From Brachybacterium sp. Z12 (GTDB taxonomy: Bacteria; Actinomycetota; Actinomycetes; Actinomycetales; Dermabacteraceae), in the NCBI RefSeq assembly GCF_014400405.1, contig NZ_CP060496.1, forward strand, positions 992,001-1,056,000: a stretch of DNA of 64,000 nucleotides, written 5' to 3'. The notes beneath the pieces were generated by a model that was not told the DNA's origin, did not search any database, and saw only the letters and a list, made by a program, of their open reading frames with translations. The position numbers and the translations under genes were made by a program. Shown here piece after piece: positions 21,371 through 33,204 of this stretch; positions within the stretch are counted from its first letter, which is position 1, and each line of letters starts with the position of its first letter.

Positions 21371-23453
21371 TCAGTGCGCGGCGGCGGGGGAGCTCGCCTG
21401 CGCCTGGATCGCGGTGATGACGACGGTGTTGATGATGTCGTCCACCAGCGCGCCGCGGGAGAGATCGTTGACCGGCTTGTTCAGGCCCTGCAGGACCGGA
21501 CCGATCGCGATCGCGCCGGCCGAGCGCTGCACAGCCTTGTAGGTGTTGTTGCCGGTGTTGAGGTCGGGGAACACGAACACGGTCGCCCGCCCGGCCACCG
21601 AGGAGTCCGGCAGCTTGGTCTTCGCGACCGAGGCGTCGACCGCTGCGTCGTACTGGATCGGGCCCTCGACGTCGAGCTGCGGCTCGCCCTCGCGCACCAG
21701 CGCGGTGGCCTCGCGCACCTTGTCCACGTCCGCCCCGGTGCCCGAGGTGCCGGTGGAATAGGAGAGCATCGCGATGCGCGGGTCCACCCCGAACTGCTCG
21801 GCGGTCGCCGCGGACTGCACGGCGATGTCCGCCAGCTGCTCTGCGGTCGGGTCCGGGTTCACGGCGCAGTCGCCGTAGACGAGCACCCGATCCTCGAGCG
21901 CCATCAGGAACACGGACGAGACGATCTTGGCCCCGGGCTTGGTCTTGATGATCTCGAAGGAGGGTCGGATGGTGTGCGCTGTGGAGTGCGCGGCACCGGA
22001 GACCATCCCGTCGGCCTCTCCCATCTGCACCATCATGGTGCCGAAGTAGGAGACGTCCTGGACCTTCTCGCGGGCCTGTTCGAGCGTGACACCCTTCTTC
22101 GCGCGCAGCCGCGCGTACTCGGCGGCGTAGCGCTCGACGTGCTCCCCGTCGTGGGGAGACCACTCGTGCCTCGGAGATGTCGTGGCCGAGCTGGGCGGAC
22201 TTCGCGCGGATGGTGTTCTCGTCGCCGAGCAGGATCAGATGCGCGACACCGCGGGCGAGGAGCGCCTCAGCGGCGGCGATGATCCGCGGCTCCTCGCCCT
22301 CGGGCAGCACGATGGTCTTCTTCTCGCCGCGGGCGCGGGCGAGCAGCTCGAACTCGAACATCATCGGGGTGACGACCTCGCTCCGGCTCAGCTCGAGCGC
22401 GCTGAGCAGCTCGGGGGTCGGCAGGTGCTCAGCCACCGCGCGCCGCGCGGCATCCATCTTCTGCGGGCTGTTGACGTCGAGCCTGCCGCGGGTCTTCGCG
22501 ACCTTCACGGCAGTGTCGAAGGTGGACAGGTCCGAGGCGATGATCGGCAGGTCCTGCTGCACGCCGGAGATCAGCCGACCCACTTCCTCGGGAACGTCGT
22601 ATCCACCGGTCAGCACGATCGAGGACAGCGCTGGGAAGGTGCCCGACTGCTGCGCCATCACCAGGCCCGGGAGCAGGTCGTAGCGATCACCGGGGGCGAT
22701 CACGGTGCAGTTCTCGGTGAGGCGGGACAGGACGTTGGGCAGGCTCATCGCCGCGATCACGGTGCCGATCGCGACGCGGTCGAGCCATTCGGGGTTGCCC
22801 TGCAGCAGGGTGCCGCCCACGGCATCCTTCAGCTCCCGCACGGTGGAGGCCATGATCACGGGGTTCTCGGGGATCGCGGAGACCAGCGCATCGGGCACCC
22901 GCACCGCGACGGCTTCGCGGATCGTCTCGAGCGAGTCCGGCTCGGCACGGTTGACGACCACGGCGATCGGCAGGGCGTGGTGGCCGCCGATCTCGTTGAC
23001 GGACACCGCAGCCAGCGCCGCGATCTGGTCAGGGCTGCGGTCCAGCCCTGACAGGACCACCACCACGGGGGCGCCCATGTTGGCGGCGACTTCGGCGTTG
23101 AAGGCGAGCTCGGTGGGGTTGGCGAGGTCGTCGAAGTCCGAGCCGAGGACCACGAGCACCGAGTAGCGCTCGGCGAGCTCGCGGTGGCGGGCGAGGATCC
23201 GCTCGTGCGCGGTGTCGGGATCGGACAGCACCAGCTGATGCTCCACCCCGATCGCGTCCTCGTAGGACTGGTCGACGGCTGGGTGGCTGGTCAGGAGGTC
23301 GACGGCGTAGTCGCGGATGCGGTCGGCCTTGACGATGGGGCGGAACACCCCGACGCGGTCGGAACGGGAGGCGAGGGCTTCGAGAAGACCGAAAGCCACC
23401 ATCGACTTGCCGGTCATCCCCTCCGGGCTGGCGATATAGACACTCTGGGACAC
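21371..23453 (-). CDS. pta: Phosphate acetyltransferase, three-domain type (frameshifted)
   Basis: About 693 residues. An N-terminal P-loop-like domain ([20 protein letters not shown]), a middle DRTGG-type domain ([18 protein letters not shown]) and the C-terminal acetyltransferase domain ([46 protein letters not shown]). It makes acetyl phosphate from acetyl-CoA. The frame breaks in the G run at 22153-22156 (plus strand). Unlike the other breaks in the window this one needs one base fewer or two more; both give a plausible VVS(P)[14 protein letters not shown] prefer the GTG at 23453, with GGGGAG just before it; an ATG at 23465 is possible. Confidence 0.93.
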
Positions 23454-23510
23454 GCTCCCCAGCATAGGCGCGGCAGCTCTGCGTGGAGCGGGACTGGCAG
23501 TACCTGGTCG

Positions 23511-23600
23511 GTGCTGCGCCTGCCTGCCCCGGTGGTGGTCACGCTCTTCCTGTTCCTCTTCGCGGCGACCTGGAACAGCTTCCCGCTGCTGGTGGGCTGA
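23511..23600 (+). pseudogene. Remnant of a sugar ABC transporter permease C-terminal end
   Basis: Only 29 codons: VLRLPAPVVVTLFLFLF then AATWNSFPLLVG and stop. The pattern of a short amphipathic segment, a hydrophobic run and a W-N-x-F-x-x-P-L block is that of the last helices of MalG-type (CUT1) permeases. Nothing of the rest of such a gene is present upstream, where pta starts on the other strand. Could be chance; I hold it as a likely relic. Confidence 0.35.
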
Positions 23601-23670
23601 GCTGATCGACGTGGTGTGAGAGGTGTCGCTGCTCAGGGTTCCTTGCGGACTCGACTCGTACCATGGGCCC

Positions 23671-24573
23671 ATGCTTCGCGTCGCTCTTCGCCCTCGCTTC
23701 CTGGGCCTGCTCGCCCTGATGGTGGTGGCGACTCTCGTCTGCGGTCTGCTCGCCACCTGGCAATGGGATCGCGCGCACCGCGCGATCTCCAGCAAGGCCG
23801 AGGGCTCGCAGGAGCTCGGCGACATCCGTGACGTGCTGGACGTGGGCGATGCGGTGACCAATGCGCTCGTGGGGGACACCGTCTCCGCGACCGGCATCTA
23901 CGTGCCCGATGAGCAGGTGGTCGTGCCGGGCAGGAACATCGGTGGCGCCGAAGCGGTGCTGGTGGTCTCCTCACTGCTCGTGGAGCTGGAGGACGGCAGC
24001 CAGGTGCGCCTCCCGGTCGCACGCGGCTGGCTGCCCGCAGAGGAGCTGACCGGCGCGGACGGCCAGATCGATCCGTCACTGGCCCCGGCGCCTCCGCAGG
24101 GAGAGGTCGAGATCTCCGGACGGCTCGAGGCCGGCGAGGCCGCCTCGGGTGGCGTGAGCGAGGGAGTGGCGAGCGAGATCGCCACCCCGCTGCTGGTCAA
24201 CGAGTGGGGCTCGCCGATGTACTCCGGCTTCGTCTCGGTCGATGACCCTCCGGGAGATCTGCAGCCTCTGCCCGCCGCAGAATCCGAGTTCACCCGGGGC
24301 CTGGACTGGCAGAACATCGGATATTCGCTCCAGTGGGTGCTGTTCGGGGCGTTCTTCCTCTACCTGTGGTGGCGTTCGGTCCGTGCGGCGCACCTCGATG
24401 AGGTCGCCGATCGCCGCGAGGCGATGGAGAGGATGCTCGACGAAGCCAGCTCTTCCTCCGAGGCCTCTTCCGGCACGACAGCCGCGACCGGACCCTCCTC
24501 GGCTCCGGCCGACTCTTCTTCCTCCTCGGCCGTCCATGCGACGGCCGGCTCTACCCCTGACAAGGACGTGTGA
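23671..24573 (+). CDS. SURF1 family cytochrome oxidase biogenesis protein
   Basis: 300 residues. SURF1 proteins help assemble haem-copper cytochrome oxidase. First helix around LLALMVVATLVCGLLATWQW, with WQWDRA being a SURF1 mark; TGIYVPDEQVVVPGRN and RLPVARGWLPAEE in the exported domain; second helix around NIGYSLQWVLFGAFFLYLWW. After it a low-complexity Ser/Ala-rich cytosolic tail of 70 residues, longer than usual. ATG at 23671. The next gene starts three bases later, so it is co-transcribed with DUF3817 and perhaps guaA. Confidence 0.88.
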   Translation: MLRVALRPRFLGLLALMVVATLVCGLLATWQWDRAHRAISSKAEGSQELGDIRDVLDVGDAVTNALVGDTVSATGIYVPDEQVVVPGRNIGGAEAVLVVSSLLVELEDGSQVRLPVARGWLPAEELTGADGQIDPSLAPAPPQGEVEISGRLEAGEAASGGVSEGVASEIATPLLVNEWGSPMYSGFVSVDDPPGDLQPLPAAESEFTRGLDWQNIGYSLQWVLFGAFFLYLWWRSVRAAHLDEVADRREAMERMLDEASSSSEASSGTTAATGPSSAPADSSSSSAVHATAGSTPDKDV

Positions 24574-24576
24574 CCC

Positions 24577-25002
24577 GTGCCCGCTCCCCGCCCCCTCGAC
24601 GAAGTCGCCTGCAGGACCTCCTTCGCCCGTTTCCGCGTGGCCTCCATCGTGGAGGGCATCGCGCTGCTGGTCCTGGTGGCGATCATGATCATGCGCTACG
24701 TCGTGTTCGGCGGCGAGGGCATCTTCACCACGACGTCCGACACCTGGACCCAGATCTCGAAGACCTGGTCCCCGATCCACGGCCTGATCTACATGATCTA
24801 CGTGGTGCTCGGCTTCGACCTGTGGATGAAGATGCGCTGGGGTCTGCCCCGGATGCTGCTGCTGATGCTCTTCGGCGTGGTCCCCGTGCTGTCCTTCTTC
24901 GGTGAGCGCTGGACCCACCAGGCGGTCGAGGACGACCTCGCCCGTCGGCCCACCCTCCAGGACGAAGATCGCGCTGACGCGGGGCCCGGCCCCCGAGCGT
25001 GA
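24577..25002 (+). CDS. DUF3817 family membrane protein
   Basis: 141 residues, GTG start. Matches the DUF3817 pattern: [20 protein letters not shown] opening helix, [20 protein letters not shown] second helix with the conserved [22 protein letters not shown] third helix, and a polar end [15 protein letters not shown]. Function unknown; commonly found near guaA in actinobacteria, as here. Confidence 0.85.
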   Translation: MPAPRPLDEVACRTSFARFRVASIVEGIALLVLVAIMIMRYVVFGGEGIFTTTSDTWTQISKTWSPIHGLIYMIYVVLGFDLWMKMRWGLPRMLLLMLFGVVPVLSFFGERWTHQAVEDDLARRPTLQDEDRADAGPGPRA

Positions 25003-25070
25003 CGAGGATTGCGCCGCCGGAGGGCGGACCACGGCTCACAGCAGCCGGCGGCGCACGTAGACTCTGGCGC

Positions 25071-26660
25071 GTGAACGACACCGACCAGCTCCCCGTCCTC
25101 GTCGTCGATTTCGGCGCCCAGTACGCACAGCTCATCGCCCGCCGTGTGCGCGAGGCCCGGGTCTACTCCGAGGTCGTCCCGCATTCGATGCCGACGGAGA
25201 AGATCCTCGCCAAGCGCCCGCGCGCGATCATCCTCTCCGGCGGGCCCAGCTCCGTCTACGTCGAGGGCGCCCCGCGACTGGATCCCGCACTGCTCGAGGC
25301 CGGCGTGCCCGTGCTCGGGCTCTGCTACGGCTTCCAGTCGATGGCCGCAGCGCTGGATGGCACCGTCGCGCCGACGGGGGTGCGCGAGTACGGCGCGACC
25401 CGCCTGGAGAGCCTCGACGACGCCTCCCAGCTGCTGAGCGCGCAGGATCTTGAGCAGAACGTGTGGATGAGCCACGGCGACTCGGTCACCGCCGCGCCCT
25501 CCGGTTTCAAGGTGGTCGCCACCTCGTCCGCGAGCCCGGTGGCCGCCTTCGAGAACTCCGAGAAGCGCCTCTACGGCGTGCAGTGGCACCCCGAGGTCGG
25601 CCATTCCGACCGCGGCCAGGAGGTGCTCGAGAACTTCCTCTACCGCGGTGCCGGGATCGCGCCGGCCTGGACCACCGGCAACGTCATCGAGGAGCAGCTC
25701 GAGCGGATCCGCACGCAGGTGGGCGAGGGCTCCGCGATCTGTGCCCTCTCCGGCGGGGTGGACTCCGCAGTCGCCGCGGCGCTCGTGCAGCGCGCGATCG
25801 GTGACCGACTCACCTGTGTGTACGTGAACCACGGCCTGATGCGTCAGGACGAATCCGCACAGATCGAGCAGGCCTTCGGCGATTCCACGGGCGGTGCGAA
25901 GCTCGTCATGGTCGACGCCGAGGAGCAGTTCCTCACTGCCCTCGCCGGGGTCACCGATCCGGAGACCAAGCGCAAGATCATCGGCCGCGAGTTCATCCGC
26001 ACCTTCGAGCAGGCTCAGGCGGACATCCTGCGTGAGCAGGGCGTCGTGGAAGGCGATCACGCCGAAGCCACGGCCTTCCTGGTGCAGGGCACGCTCTACC
26101 CGGACGTCGTCGAGTCCGGTGTGGGCGACGGCGCCGCGAACATCAAGAGCCACCACAACGTGGGCGGCCTGCCCGAGGATCTCTCCTTCGAGCTGGTCGA
26201 GCCGCTGCGCGCCCTGTTCAAGGACGAGGTGCGCGCCGTCGGCTCCGAGCTGGGCCTGCCCGACGAGATCGTCTGGCGCCAGCCCTTCCCCGGACCGGGT
26301 CTGGGCATCCGCATCATCGGCGAGGTCACTAAGGAGCGTCTGGACATCCTGCGCGCCGCCGACGCGATCGCCCGCGCCGAGCTGACCGCCGCAGGGCTGG
26401 ATCGCACCATCTGGCAGTGCCCCGTGGTGCTGCTGGCCGACGTGCGTTCCGTGGGTGTCCAGGGCGATGGCCGCACCTACGGCCACCCCGTCGTGCTGCG
26501 CCCCGTCACCAGTGATGATGCGATGACCGCCGACTGGGCCAAGGTGCCCTACGACGTGCTCTCGCGGATCTCCACCCGCATCACGAACGAGGTCAGCGAG
26601 ATCAACCGCGTCACCCTCGACATCACCAGCAAGCCGCCGGGGACCATCGAGTGGGAGTGA
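25071..26660 (+). CDS. guaA: GMP synthase (glutamine-hydrolysing)
   Basis: 529 residues, both domains in one chain. The glutamine amidotransferase part has [19 protein letters not shown] with the catalytic Cys near residue 86, and [11 protein letters not shown]. The synthetase part has the PP-loop [15 protein letters not shown], then [10 protein letters not shown] and the C-terminal dimer domain ending [14 protein letters not shown]. Start is GTG at 25071 ([15 protein letters not shown]). Converts XMP to GMP after GuaB. Confidence 0.98.
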   Translation: MNDTDQLPVLVVDFGAQYAQLIARRVREARVYSEVVPHSMPTEKILAKRPRAIILSGGPSSVYVEGAPRLDPALLEAGVPVLGLCYGFQSMAAALDGTVAPTGVREYGATRLESLDDASQLLSAQDLEQNVWMSHGDSVTAAPSGFKVVATSSASPVAAFENSEKRLYGVQWHPEVGHSDRGQEVLENFLYRGAGIAPAWTTGNVIEEQLERIRTQVGEGSAICALSGGVDSAVAAALVQRAIGDRLTCVYVNHGLMRQDESAQIEQAFGDSTGGAKLVMVDAEEQFLTALAGVTDPETKRKIIGREFIRTFEQAQADILREQGVVEGDHAEATAFLVQGTLYPDVVESGVGDGAANIKSHHNVGGLPEDLSFELVEPLRALFKDEVRAVGSELGLPDEIVWRQPFPGPGLGIRIIGEVTKERLDILRAADAIARAELTAAGLDRTIWQCPVVLLADVRSVGVQGDGRTYGHPVVLRPVTSDDAMTADWAKVPYDVLSRISTRITNEVSEINRVTLDITSKPPGTIEWE

Positions 26661-26775
26661 CCTCCCGCTGACAGCAGCCGCTGCAGCGCCCCGCCGCGTG
26701 TTCTCCTGGAGCACGCTGCGGGGGGCGCTGCTCTGCCCGGGCACGGGTGCTGCCGGGCCCCAGCGTGAGTTCTGC

Positions 26776-26839
26776 CGATCGAGTCGTGGGAAATGCGCCG
26801 TAAGAAGCATCATGGGGCGCGGAACTCACGACTCGATCG
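26776..26839. repeat. Large inverted repeat downstream of guaA
   Basis: CGATCGAGTCGTG (26776-26788) and CACGACTCGATCG (26827-26839) are a perfect 13-bp inverted repeat; inside it GCGCC (26795-26799) pairs with GGCGC (26816-26820). Outside lies a further GTGAGTTC/GAACTCAC relation. It could be a terminator for guaA (116 bases after its stop) or a mobile-type palindrome. Confidence 0.6.
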
Positions 26840-26869
26840 TGCGTGGCGCAGCGGCGCGCTGTGGAGAGA

Positions 26870-27196
26870 TCACCGATTCTGCAGCCGGAAGCATGGCACC
26901 GCTGCGGCAAGGGCCAGCACGAGCCACATCCCGGTCGCGATCGTGGTGCCGAGCAGGGCGCCGAGCAGCCCGATGAGCAGGGCGCTCAGGGGCATGATGC
27001 CCATCGTCGCCGTGCGCTGGGCACCTGCGACCGCGCCGAGCATCTCGGGCGGGCAGAGCCGCGCGATGAGGTCCGCACCGGCGACTGCCGACACCGACGT
27101 GCAGAAGCCGGACAGCGCGTAGAAGGTGCCGACCCAGAGCACTGACTGACCCGGGAGGAAGCTGGCATCGATGGTGAGGAGCAGGATGAGGACCAC
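26870..27196 (-). pseudogene. C-terminal fragment of an MFS transporter
   Basis: 108 codons with the last helices of a major facilitator protein: VLWVGTFYALSGFCTSVSAV, a loop LIARLCPPEMLGAVAGAQRT of the MFS type (P-x-x-x-x-G-x-x-x-G), then GIMPLSALLIGLLGALLGTT. The N-terminal nine or so helices are absent; upstream sequence (27197-27284) holds an 18-bp palindrome and no MFS sequence in any frame. A deletion remnant rather than a consensus error. Confidence 0.6.
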
Positions 27197-27213
27197 ACCG
27201 GGGCACCGGCGAC

Positions 27214-27231
27214 GGCAGGTCGTGACCTGCC
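27214..27231. repeat. Short palindrome next to the MFS fragment
   Basis: GGCAGGTC and GACCTGCC separated by two bases. It lies between the end of the GNAT gene and the truncated MFS gene and may be a terminator or a deletion scar. Confidence 0.4.
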
Positions 27232-27284
27232 AGGGGCTTCAGCCCGACTCCGGCATAGCCTCAGGCGATCGTCGGCTGTGGGCC

Positions 27285-28377
27285 TCAGGCCGTCGGCGGC
27301 TCGAGCAGGCGGGAGGGATGGGCGGCGGCCGAGGAGTGCCAGGACTGGGTCCGTTCGAAGGTCTCCCAGCCCATCGCGCTGTAGAGACCGTCGGCCCCGG
27401 TGGGGGAGTCGTCGTCCACCTCGAGGTCCACGTGGGTGCGGCCCCGGCCGATGGCATCCTGGATCGAGGCGTTGAGCAGTGCCTTCGCGATGCCGTGGCC
27501 GCGGGCGGAGCGGTGCACCCCAGGTACTCCAGGTAGGTGCCCTCCTCCAGGGTCTCTGTTGCCGGGACGACGGCGGCGACCAGGCCGCCTGCGGGCAGCC
27601 AGGCCCCATCGCGATCGATCTCGGCGATCCACCAGTGGTCCCAGCCCGCCTCCTCAGGATTCTCGATCAGGCGCTGGACGAACTCGGCGAAGGACTCTCG
27701 GTAGGAGTTGAAGTGGTCCGCGAAGGACTCCTCGAGCATCCGGTGCACGGTGCGCACGTCCTGCGCCACCGGCAGGCCGGATTCATGCCGGTGGACCTTC
27801 CGCACCCTGGTGCCCTCGCGCGGCGCCGGCAGCTCGGGGAGCTCCGCCGGGTCGACGGGGCGGCGCATGTGCAACCAGGTGCGCACCATCGAGTAGCCCG
27901 CTGCCGTGAGCAGCCGGCCGCGGTCGGTGTCCAGCTCGTTCGCGTCGGCGTCGAGCTGGGTGCGCTCCACGCCGCGTGCCCGGGCGAAGGAACCGCCCAC
28001 CTCGACCGCCCAGTCCAGCAGCGCAGCGGCCAGGGCGTCTCGCTCGGGGGCGTCCTCGGCGAGCACGAACTGGACGTTGGTGCGGCCGGCGGCTCGGTCC
28101 TCCAGGGCCACCCAGGCGATCGGGGCCTGGTCGAGGGAGGGGAGCCGTCAGCGGCGACGGGCACCACCACGACCTCACGGCGTGCCCAGGACTTCAGCCC
28201 CACCATGCGTGAGCGCATTCCGGCCTCGTCGGCCGTCCCGTCCGGGGTGTGGCGACGGATATCCGCGGTGACCAGCGCGACGACTGCTGGGACGTCTGCC
28301 TCGATCGGCACCCGGGTGGTCAGTCGACCCTCCAGGGCTGGGGGCATCGTGGGCGGGAAGTGATCGGTCAGCAGCAT
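27285..28377 (-). CDS. GNAT family N-acetyltransferase, two-domain (two frameshifts)
   Basis: About 364 residues after repair. The C-terminal GNAT domain has the acetyl-CoA loop as LGVHRSARGHGIAKALLNAS (R-x-x-G-x-G/A pattern), then NASIQDAIGRGRTHVDLEV and YSAMGWETFERTQ. The N-terminal half, from LTTRVPIEADVPAVVALVTA, looks like a second, weaker GNAT fold, as in mycothiol-synthase-like and Eis-like proteins. One base is missing at about 28131-28133 (giving DQAPIAWVALEDR) and one in the C run 27518-27521. Substrate unknown. Start ATG at 28377 has no strong ribosome site. Confidence 0.75.
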
Positions 28378-28428
28378 CCGCCCATCTTTTCATGATTCGA
28401 CCCGGGGCCGCTGTGCGCGGTGCCTCGC

Positions 28429-30355
<1,927 letters not shown>

Positions 30356-30387
30356 AATATGTGAGCTGCCGGACCTACGATGGTCCT

Positions 30388-30999
30388 GTGACCGCTGAGA
30401 TGACCCCGGATGATCAGCCCCTCGGGCTGCGTGAGCTCAAGAAGCGCCAATCCCGCATGGCGATGCATCGAGCCGCCCTCGAGCTCGTCCTCGAGCACGG
30501 GCTCGGTGGAGTCACCGTCGAGGCGATCGCTCAACGTGCCGGGGTCTCCACCCGCACGTTCTTCAACCACTGGTCCACCAAGGAATCCGCGATCATCGGG
30601 GTGCTGAGCGCGGCCGACGAGGAGATCGCCGCGCGGCTGCGCCATCAGGTCCACGAGACGGGCCCCCGCGAGGCGCTGCGCACCGTGATGCGTGAGGCGA
30701 TCTCCTCCGCGCCCTTCGATCCGGAGGTGCGGGAGCTGCGGAAGCAGGTCATGGCGAAGGAGCCGAAGCTCCATTCCCTCTCCTCCGGCAACCTGCTGTC
30801 GGTGCAGACCGAGATGGTCGCGGTGCTCGCCGGGGTGCTCGACGGGGACGATGCCCATGAGCGCGCGATGCTCTCCGTCCAGATCGGTTTCGCCGTCACC
30901 CGCGCGGCCTTCTCGACCTCGATGGCGCGCGGCATCGACCTGGGCACGGCCTTCGATGACGTGCTCGCACGCTACGACGAGGGCGACGAGGTCTTCTGA
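30388..30999 (+). CDS. TetR family transcriptional regulator
   Basis: 203 residues, GTG start (ATG at 30400 possible). The N-terminal helix-turn-helix is canonical: ALELVLEHGLGGVTVEAIAQ, then RAGVSTRTFFNHWSTKESAI. The C-terminal ligand-binding part has no recognisable subfamily sign. As a divergent neighbour of an MFS exporter it most likely senses that pump's substrate. Confidence 0.92.
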   Translation: MTAEMTPDDQPLGLRELKKRQSRMAMHRAALELVLEHGLGGVTVEAIAQRAGVSTRTFFNHWSTKESAIIGVLSAADEEIAARLRHQVHETGPREALRTVMREAISSAPFDPEVRELRKQVMAKEPKLHSLSSGNLLSVQTEMVAVLAGVLDGDDAHERAMLSVQIGFAVTRAAFSTSMARGIDLGTAFDDVLARYDEGDEVF

Positions 31000-31006
31000 C
31001 CCGGCA

Positions 31007-31022
31007 GAGCCGGCTACGGCTC
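31007..31022. terminator. Short hairpin between convergent genes
   Basis: GAGCCG-GCTA-CGGCTC between the TetR gene and the minus-strand acyltransferase-like gene. The arms are only 6 bp. Confidence 0.4.
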
Positions 31023-32025
31023 AGCGCACCAGGCTCCCGAGCCCGTTCTCCCAGCCTCGCCCGTCGGCCAGGCGCTCGCCCACCAGTCGCTCGAGCCGCG
31101 TGGTGCGGGGGAGTGCGGCGGGATCGTAAGGAGGGCGACGGCCCCACACGAAGAACGCGGCGCCGTCGCCGCCCGGGGTCCGGGAGAGGATCTCCCAGCG
31201 CTGCGCGAAGGAGCCGAGGTTTGACTCCGCGCCGAGCTCCTGCGTGAGGACCGGGTTGATGAGCCAGGAGCTGCAGCGGAACTCGTGGCCGAACGCCGGA
31301 GCGCCCGTGGGGCGCGCGTCATCGAGATCCGCGTAGCAGGTGCTGAAGTACGCGGTCGCACGCTCCAGGGAGTCCTCCACCGCCTCGGGCGTCAACGGAC
31401 CGGTCGCAGGGATGTGTGCGCCGATCACCCAACGCTCCGAGGCGCTCCCCTCATCGGCGCGATGCAGATCGAACTGCAGACGCCCCAGGTGCACCAGGAG
31501 TCCTCGCCAGTTCAGCGCCATCCACGGCAGCTGGTGCAGGCCCAGCCGCCCGCTGCTGCGACGGTGCACGCGCATCTGCTGACCGAGATCGGCGAGCACC
31601 GCCCAGGACAGCTCATCGCTGAGGCCGCGCTCGCGATGCCAGGTCCGCACCGTCGCAGTGCTGACGGCGAGCGCAAGAATCGCGATCAGCCCCTCGCCAG
31701 GCACCAGGTGCTGCTGGAGCGCGGTGAGCGACGCCGCCTCGGCGCCGAGGTCGACCTCCGGCCCCTCGAGCCCGACGCGCGCACGCAGCAGGTTCGCGAT
31801 GCGGGTCACCTCCCGCAGGATCCGTTCATCCGCCGCCGCCGGCGCCAGCAGGGCGCTCAGCTCCGCATGGTCCTGCCCGGTGATGCCCAGCAGCTCCAGC
31901 AGCGCCGGCGCCGAGGGTGCGGTCAGCATCTGCGCGACGGCCTCCTCGGGCAGGGCTGCGGTGGCGCGGACGGTCTGCGGCGGATCGCCGAGGACCTCGA
32001 ACTGGGCATCATGGCGATCGGTCAT
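31021..32025 (-). CDS. Acyltransferase-like protein (NAT_N/GNAT_C type, DUF5596)
   Basis: 334 residues. The N-terminal helical part (LLELLGITGQDHAELSALLA) and the middle RTWHRERGLSDELSWAVLAD followed by RRSSGRLGLHQLPWMALNWR match my memory of actinobacterial proteins with an N-acyltransferase N-terminal and a GNAT-like C-terminal domain. IGAHIPATGPLTPEAVEDSL is a strong mark of the second domain. No acetyl-CoA P-loop can be pointed out. Start ATG at 32025. Substrate unknown. Confidence 0.65.
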   Translation of the reverse strand: MTDRHDAQFEVLGDPPQTVRATAALPEEAVAQMLTAPSAPALLELLGITGQDHAELSALLAPAAADERILREVTRIANLLRARVGLEGPEVDLGAEAASLTALQQHLVPGEGLIAILALAVSTATVRTWHRERGLSDELSWAVLADLGQQMRVHRRSSGRLGLHQLPWMALNWRGLLVHLGRLQFDLHRADEGSASERWVIGAHIPATGPLTPEAVEDSLERATAYFSTCYADLDDARPTGAPAFGHEFRCSSWLINPVLTQELGAESNLGSFAQRWEILSRTPGGDGAAFFVWGRRPPYDPAALPRTTRLERLVGERLADGRGWENGLGSLVR

Positions 32026-32107
32026 GCGCACACGGTAGCGCCCGCGGGTCACTTCCTGTGATCTGCGCCCCCAGCCCGCCATGGAGCCGGCCGCACTTGG
32101 ACGGCCG

Positions 32108-32136
32108 CCGGCCCGAGGTGAGCGCCTCCGGGCCGG
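32108..32136 (-). terminator. Hairpin after the C39 peptidase gene
   Basis: CCGGCCCG pairs with CGGGCCGG and AGG with CCT, with one bulged base and a 6-base loop. It lies 24 bases past the stop of the minus-strand peptidase gene. Confidence 0.6.
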
Positions 32137-32159
32137 CCGGATCCTTCAGCGGTGCGGAC

Positions 32160-32785
32160 TCACCAGAAGTAGCCGCGTCCCGCGCAGTAGGTCGCGACCT
32201 GATCCACCGGCAGCCAGTGGTGGGAGGGAAGCGATGCACTGAGCTCGGCGGCGGCCGGGTCGGCCACGCGCAGCGTCCGATCCCCGGCGTTGTACCCGTC
32301 GACAGTGACGAAGTGGAAGATGTCCGAGGCGTTGCCGCCCCAGTTCGGGTACTCCCCGGCCACCACCCACCAGTTGCAGACCGTCGCATAGCCCGTGTCG
32401 ATGTTGGCGACCGCGCGGTCCCACAGCAGATCGGTCTCGGCCGCGGAGCCGGCGGTGCCCTCGATCCAGTGGTCGCGGTATGTGGCCTCGGCCAGGCGTG
32501 CCGTGAGCACGGGGAGACGGCGCCGAAGTTCGTGCCGGCGTCCGTGGTGACGAGCTCCGAGGCGAGCGTGTCGAGGCTCGGGGGCTGCACCTTGGCGCTC
32601 AGTGCGATCGAGACCGCGGTGGGCCCGCAGTAGAAGAAGTTCGGCTGCTTGAGGTAGGTCGTGGGCAGCACGACGTCGTCGGCGGCGGAGGCGCGCGGGG
32701 CGATCGCCAGCGCGCCCAGCCCCGCCGCGGCGGTCACGCCGAGCGTCTTGAAGAATGTTCTGCGGTCGGGAGCGATGGTCGTCAT
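32160..32785 (-). CDS. Tat-exported C39-like cysteine peptidase (frameshifted)
   Basis: About 208 residues. MTTIAPDRRTFFKTLGVTAA with a hydrophobic run and ASA end is a twin-arginine signal peptide. The mature part has KQPNFFYCGPTAVSIAL, the papain-like Q-x-x-x-x-x-C-G-P start of C39-type peptidases, HFVTVDGYN with the catalytic His, and RVADPAA with the following Asp. One base is missing from the G run 32511-32514 (plus strand); repaired it reads FGAVSPVLTARLAEA. It is not next to a bacteriocin or ABC exporter, so a leader-peptidase role is unsupported. Confidence 0.78.
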
Positions 32786-33151
32786 GGCGGATACCTCGTC
32801 CAGTGCGTCGGGAGAACGGAACCGGGCAGCGCCCGGCGCTTCGACGCTATGGACGCGGCCTCGGCCCTGGTATGGGGAGTTCTGCCCATTGACTTCCGCC
32901 GCTCGCCTCTTGGCCACCACGACGGCGGGCACCGCAGCAGGTCATCGACGGGATGCGGTGCCCGTGGAGCCGGAGGGGGCGGCGGCGACACGCCCGGGCT
33001 GACCGGCCCGAACGAGCGGGGGTGGGCCGTTCCACGGGTGGTACGGACGTACTGCGTCGCCCCGGGCGCGGTACGGAAGGACGAGGCCGTTCCGCGGGAC
33101 CGACCTCCCCAGGGGTCCCAGTGACGTAGGACTCTTGGCCCCGGACCCAGC
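32786..33151. other. Intergenic stretch without a gene
   Basis: 366 bases between the peptidase start and the phosphoglycerate mutase terminator. Seen are a CCGGGC/GCCCGG hairpin at 32822-32836, and two pairs of near-copies: GCCGTTCC(A/G)CGGG at 33026 and 33086 (exactly 60 apart), and GGTACGGA at 33040 and 33070. No reading frame in it looks like a protein. Confidence 0.5.
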
Positions 33152-33182
33152 GGCGCCCCCACCTTGTTCAGGTGAGGGCGCC
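33152..33182 (-). terminator. Terminator of the phosphoglycerate mutase gene
   Basis: GGCGCCCCCACC and GGTGAGGGCGCC form a 12-bp stem with one mismatch and a 7-base loop (TTGTTCA), 22 bases past the stop. Confidence 0.75.
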
Positions 33183-33204
33183 GCAGTGTTCAGAGGGGCT
33201 CAGT

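Noticed and set aside
33026-33098. Spaced near-copies GCCGTTCC(A/G)CGGG and GGTACGGA as a regulatory element
   Set aside because: Only two copies of each with no dyad or promoter order; kept as a note in the intergenic entry but not as a finding.
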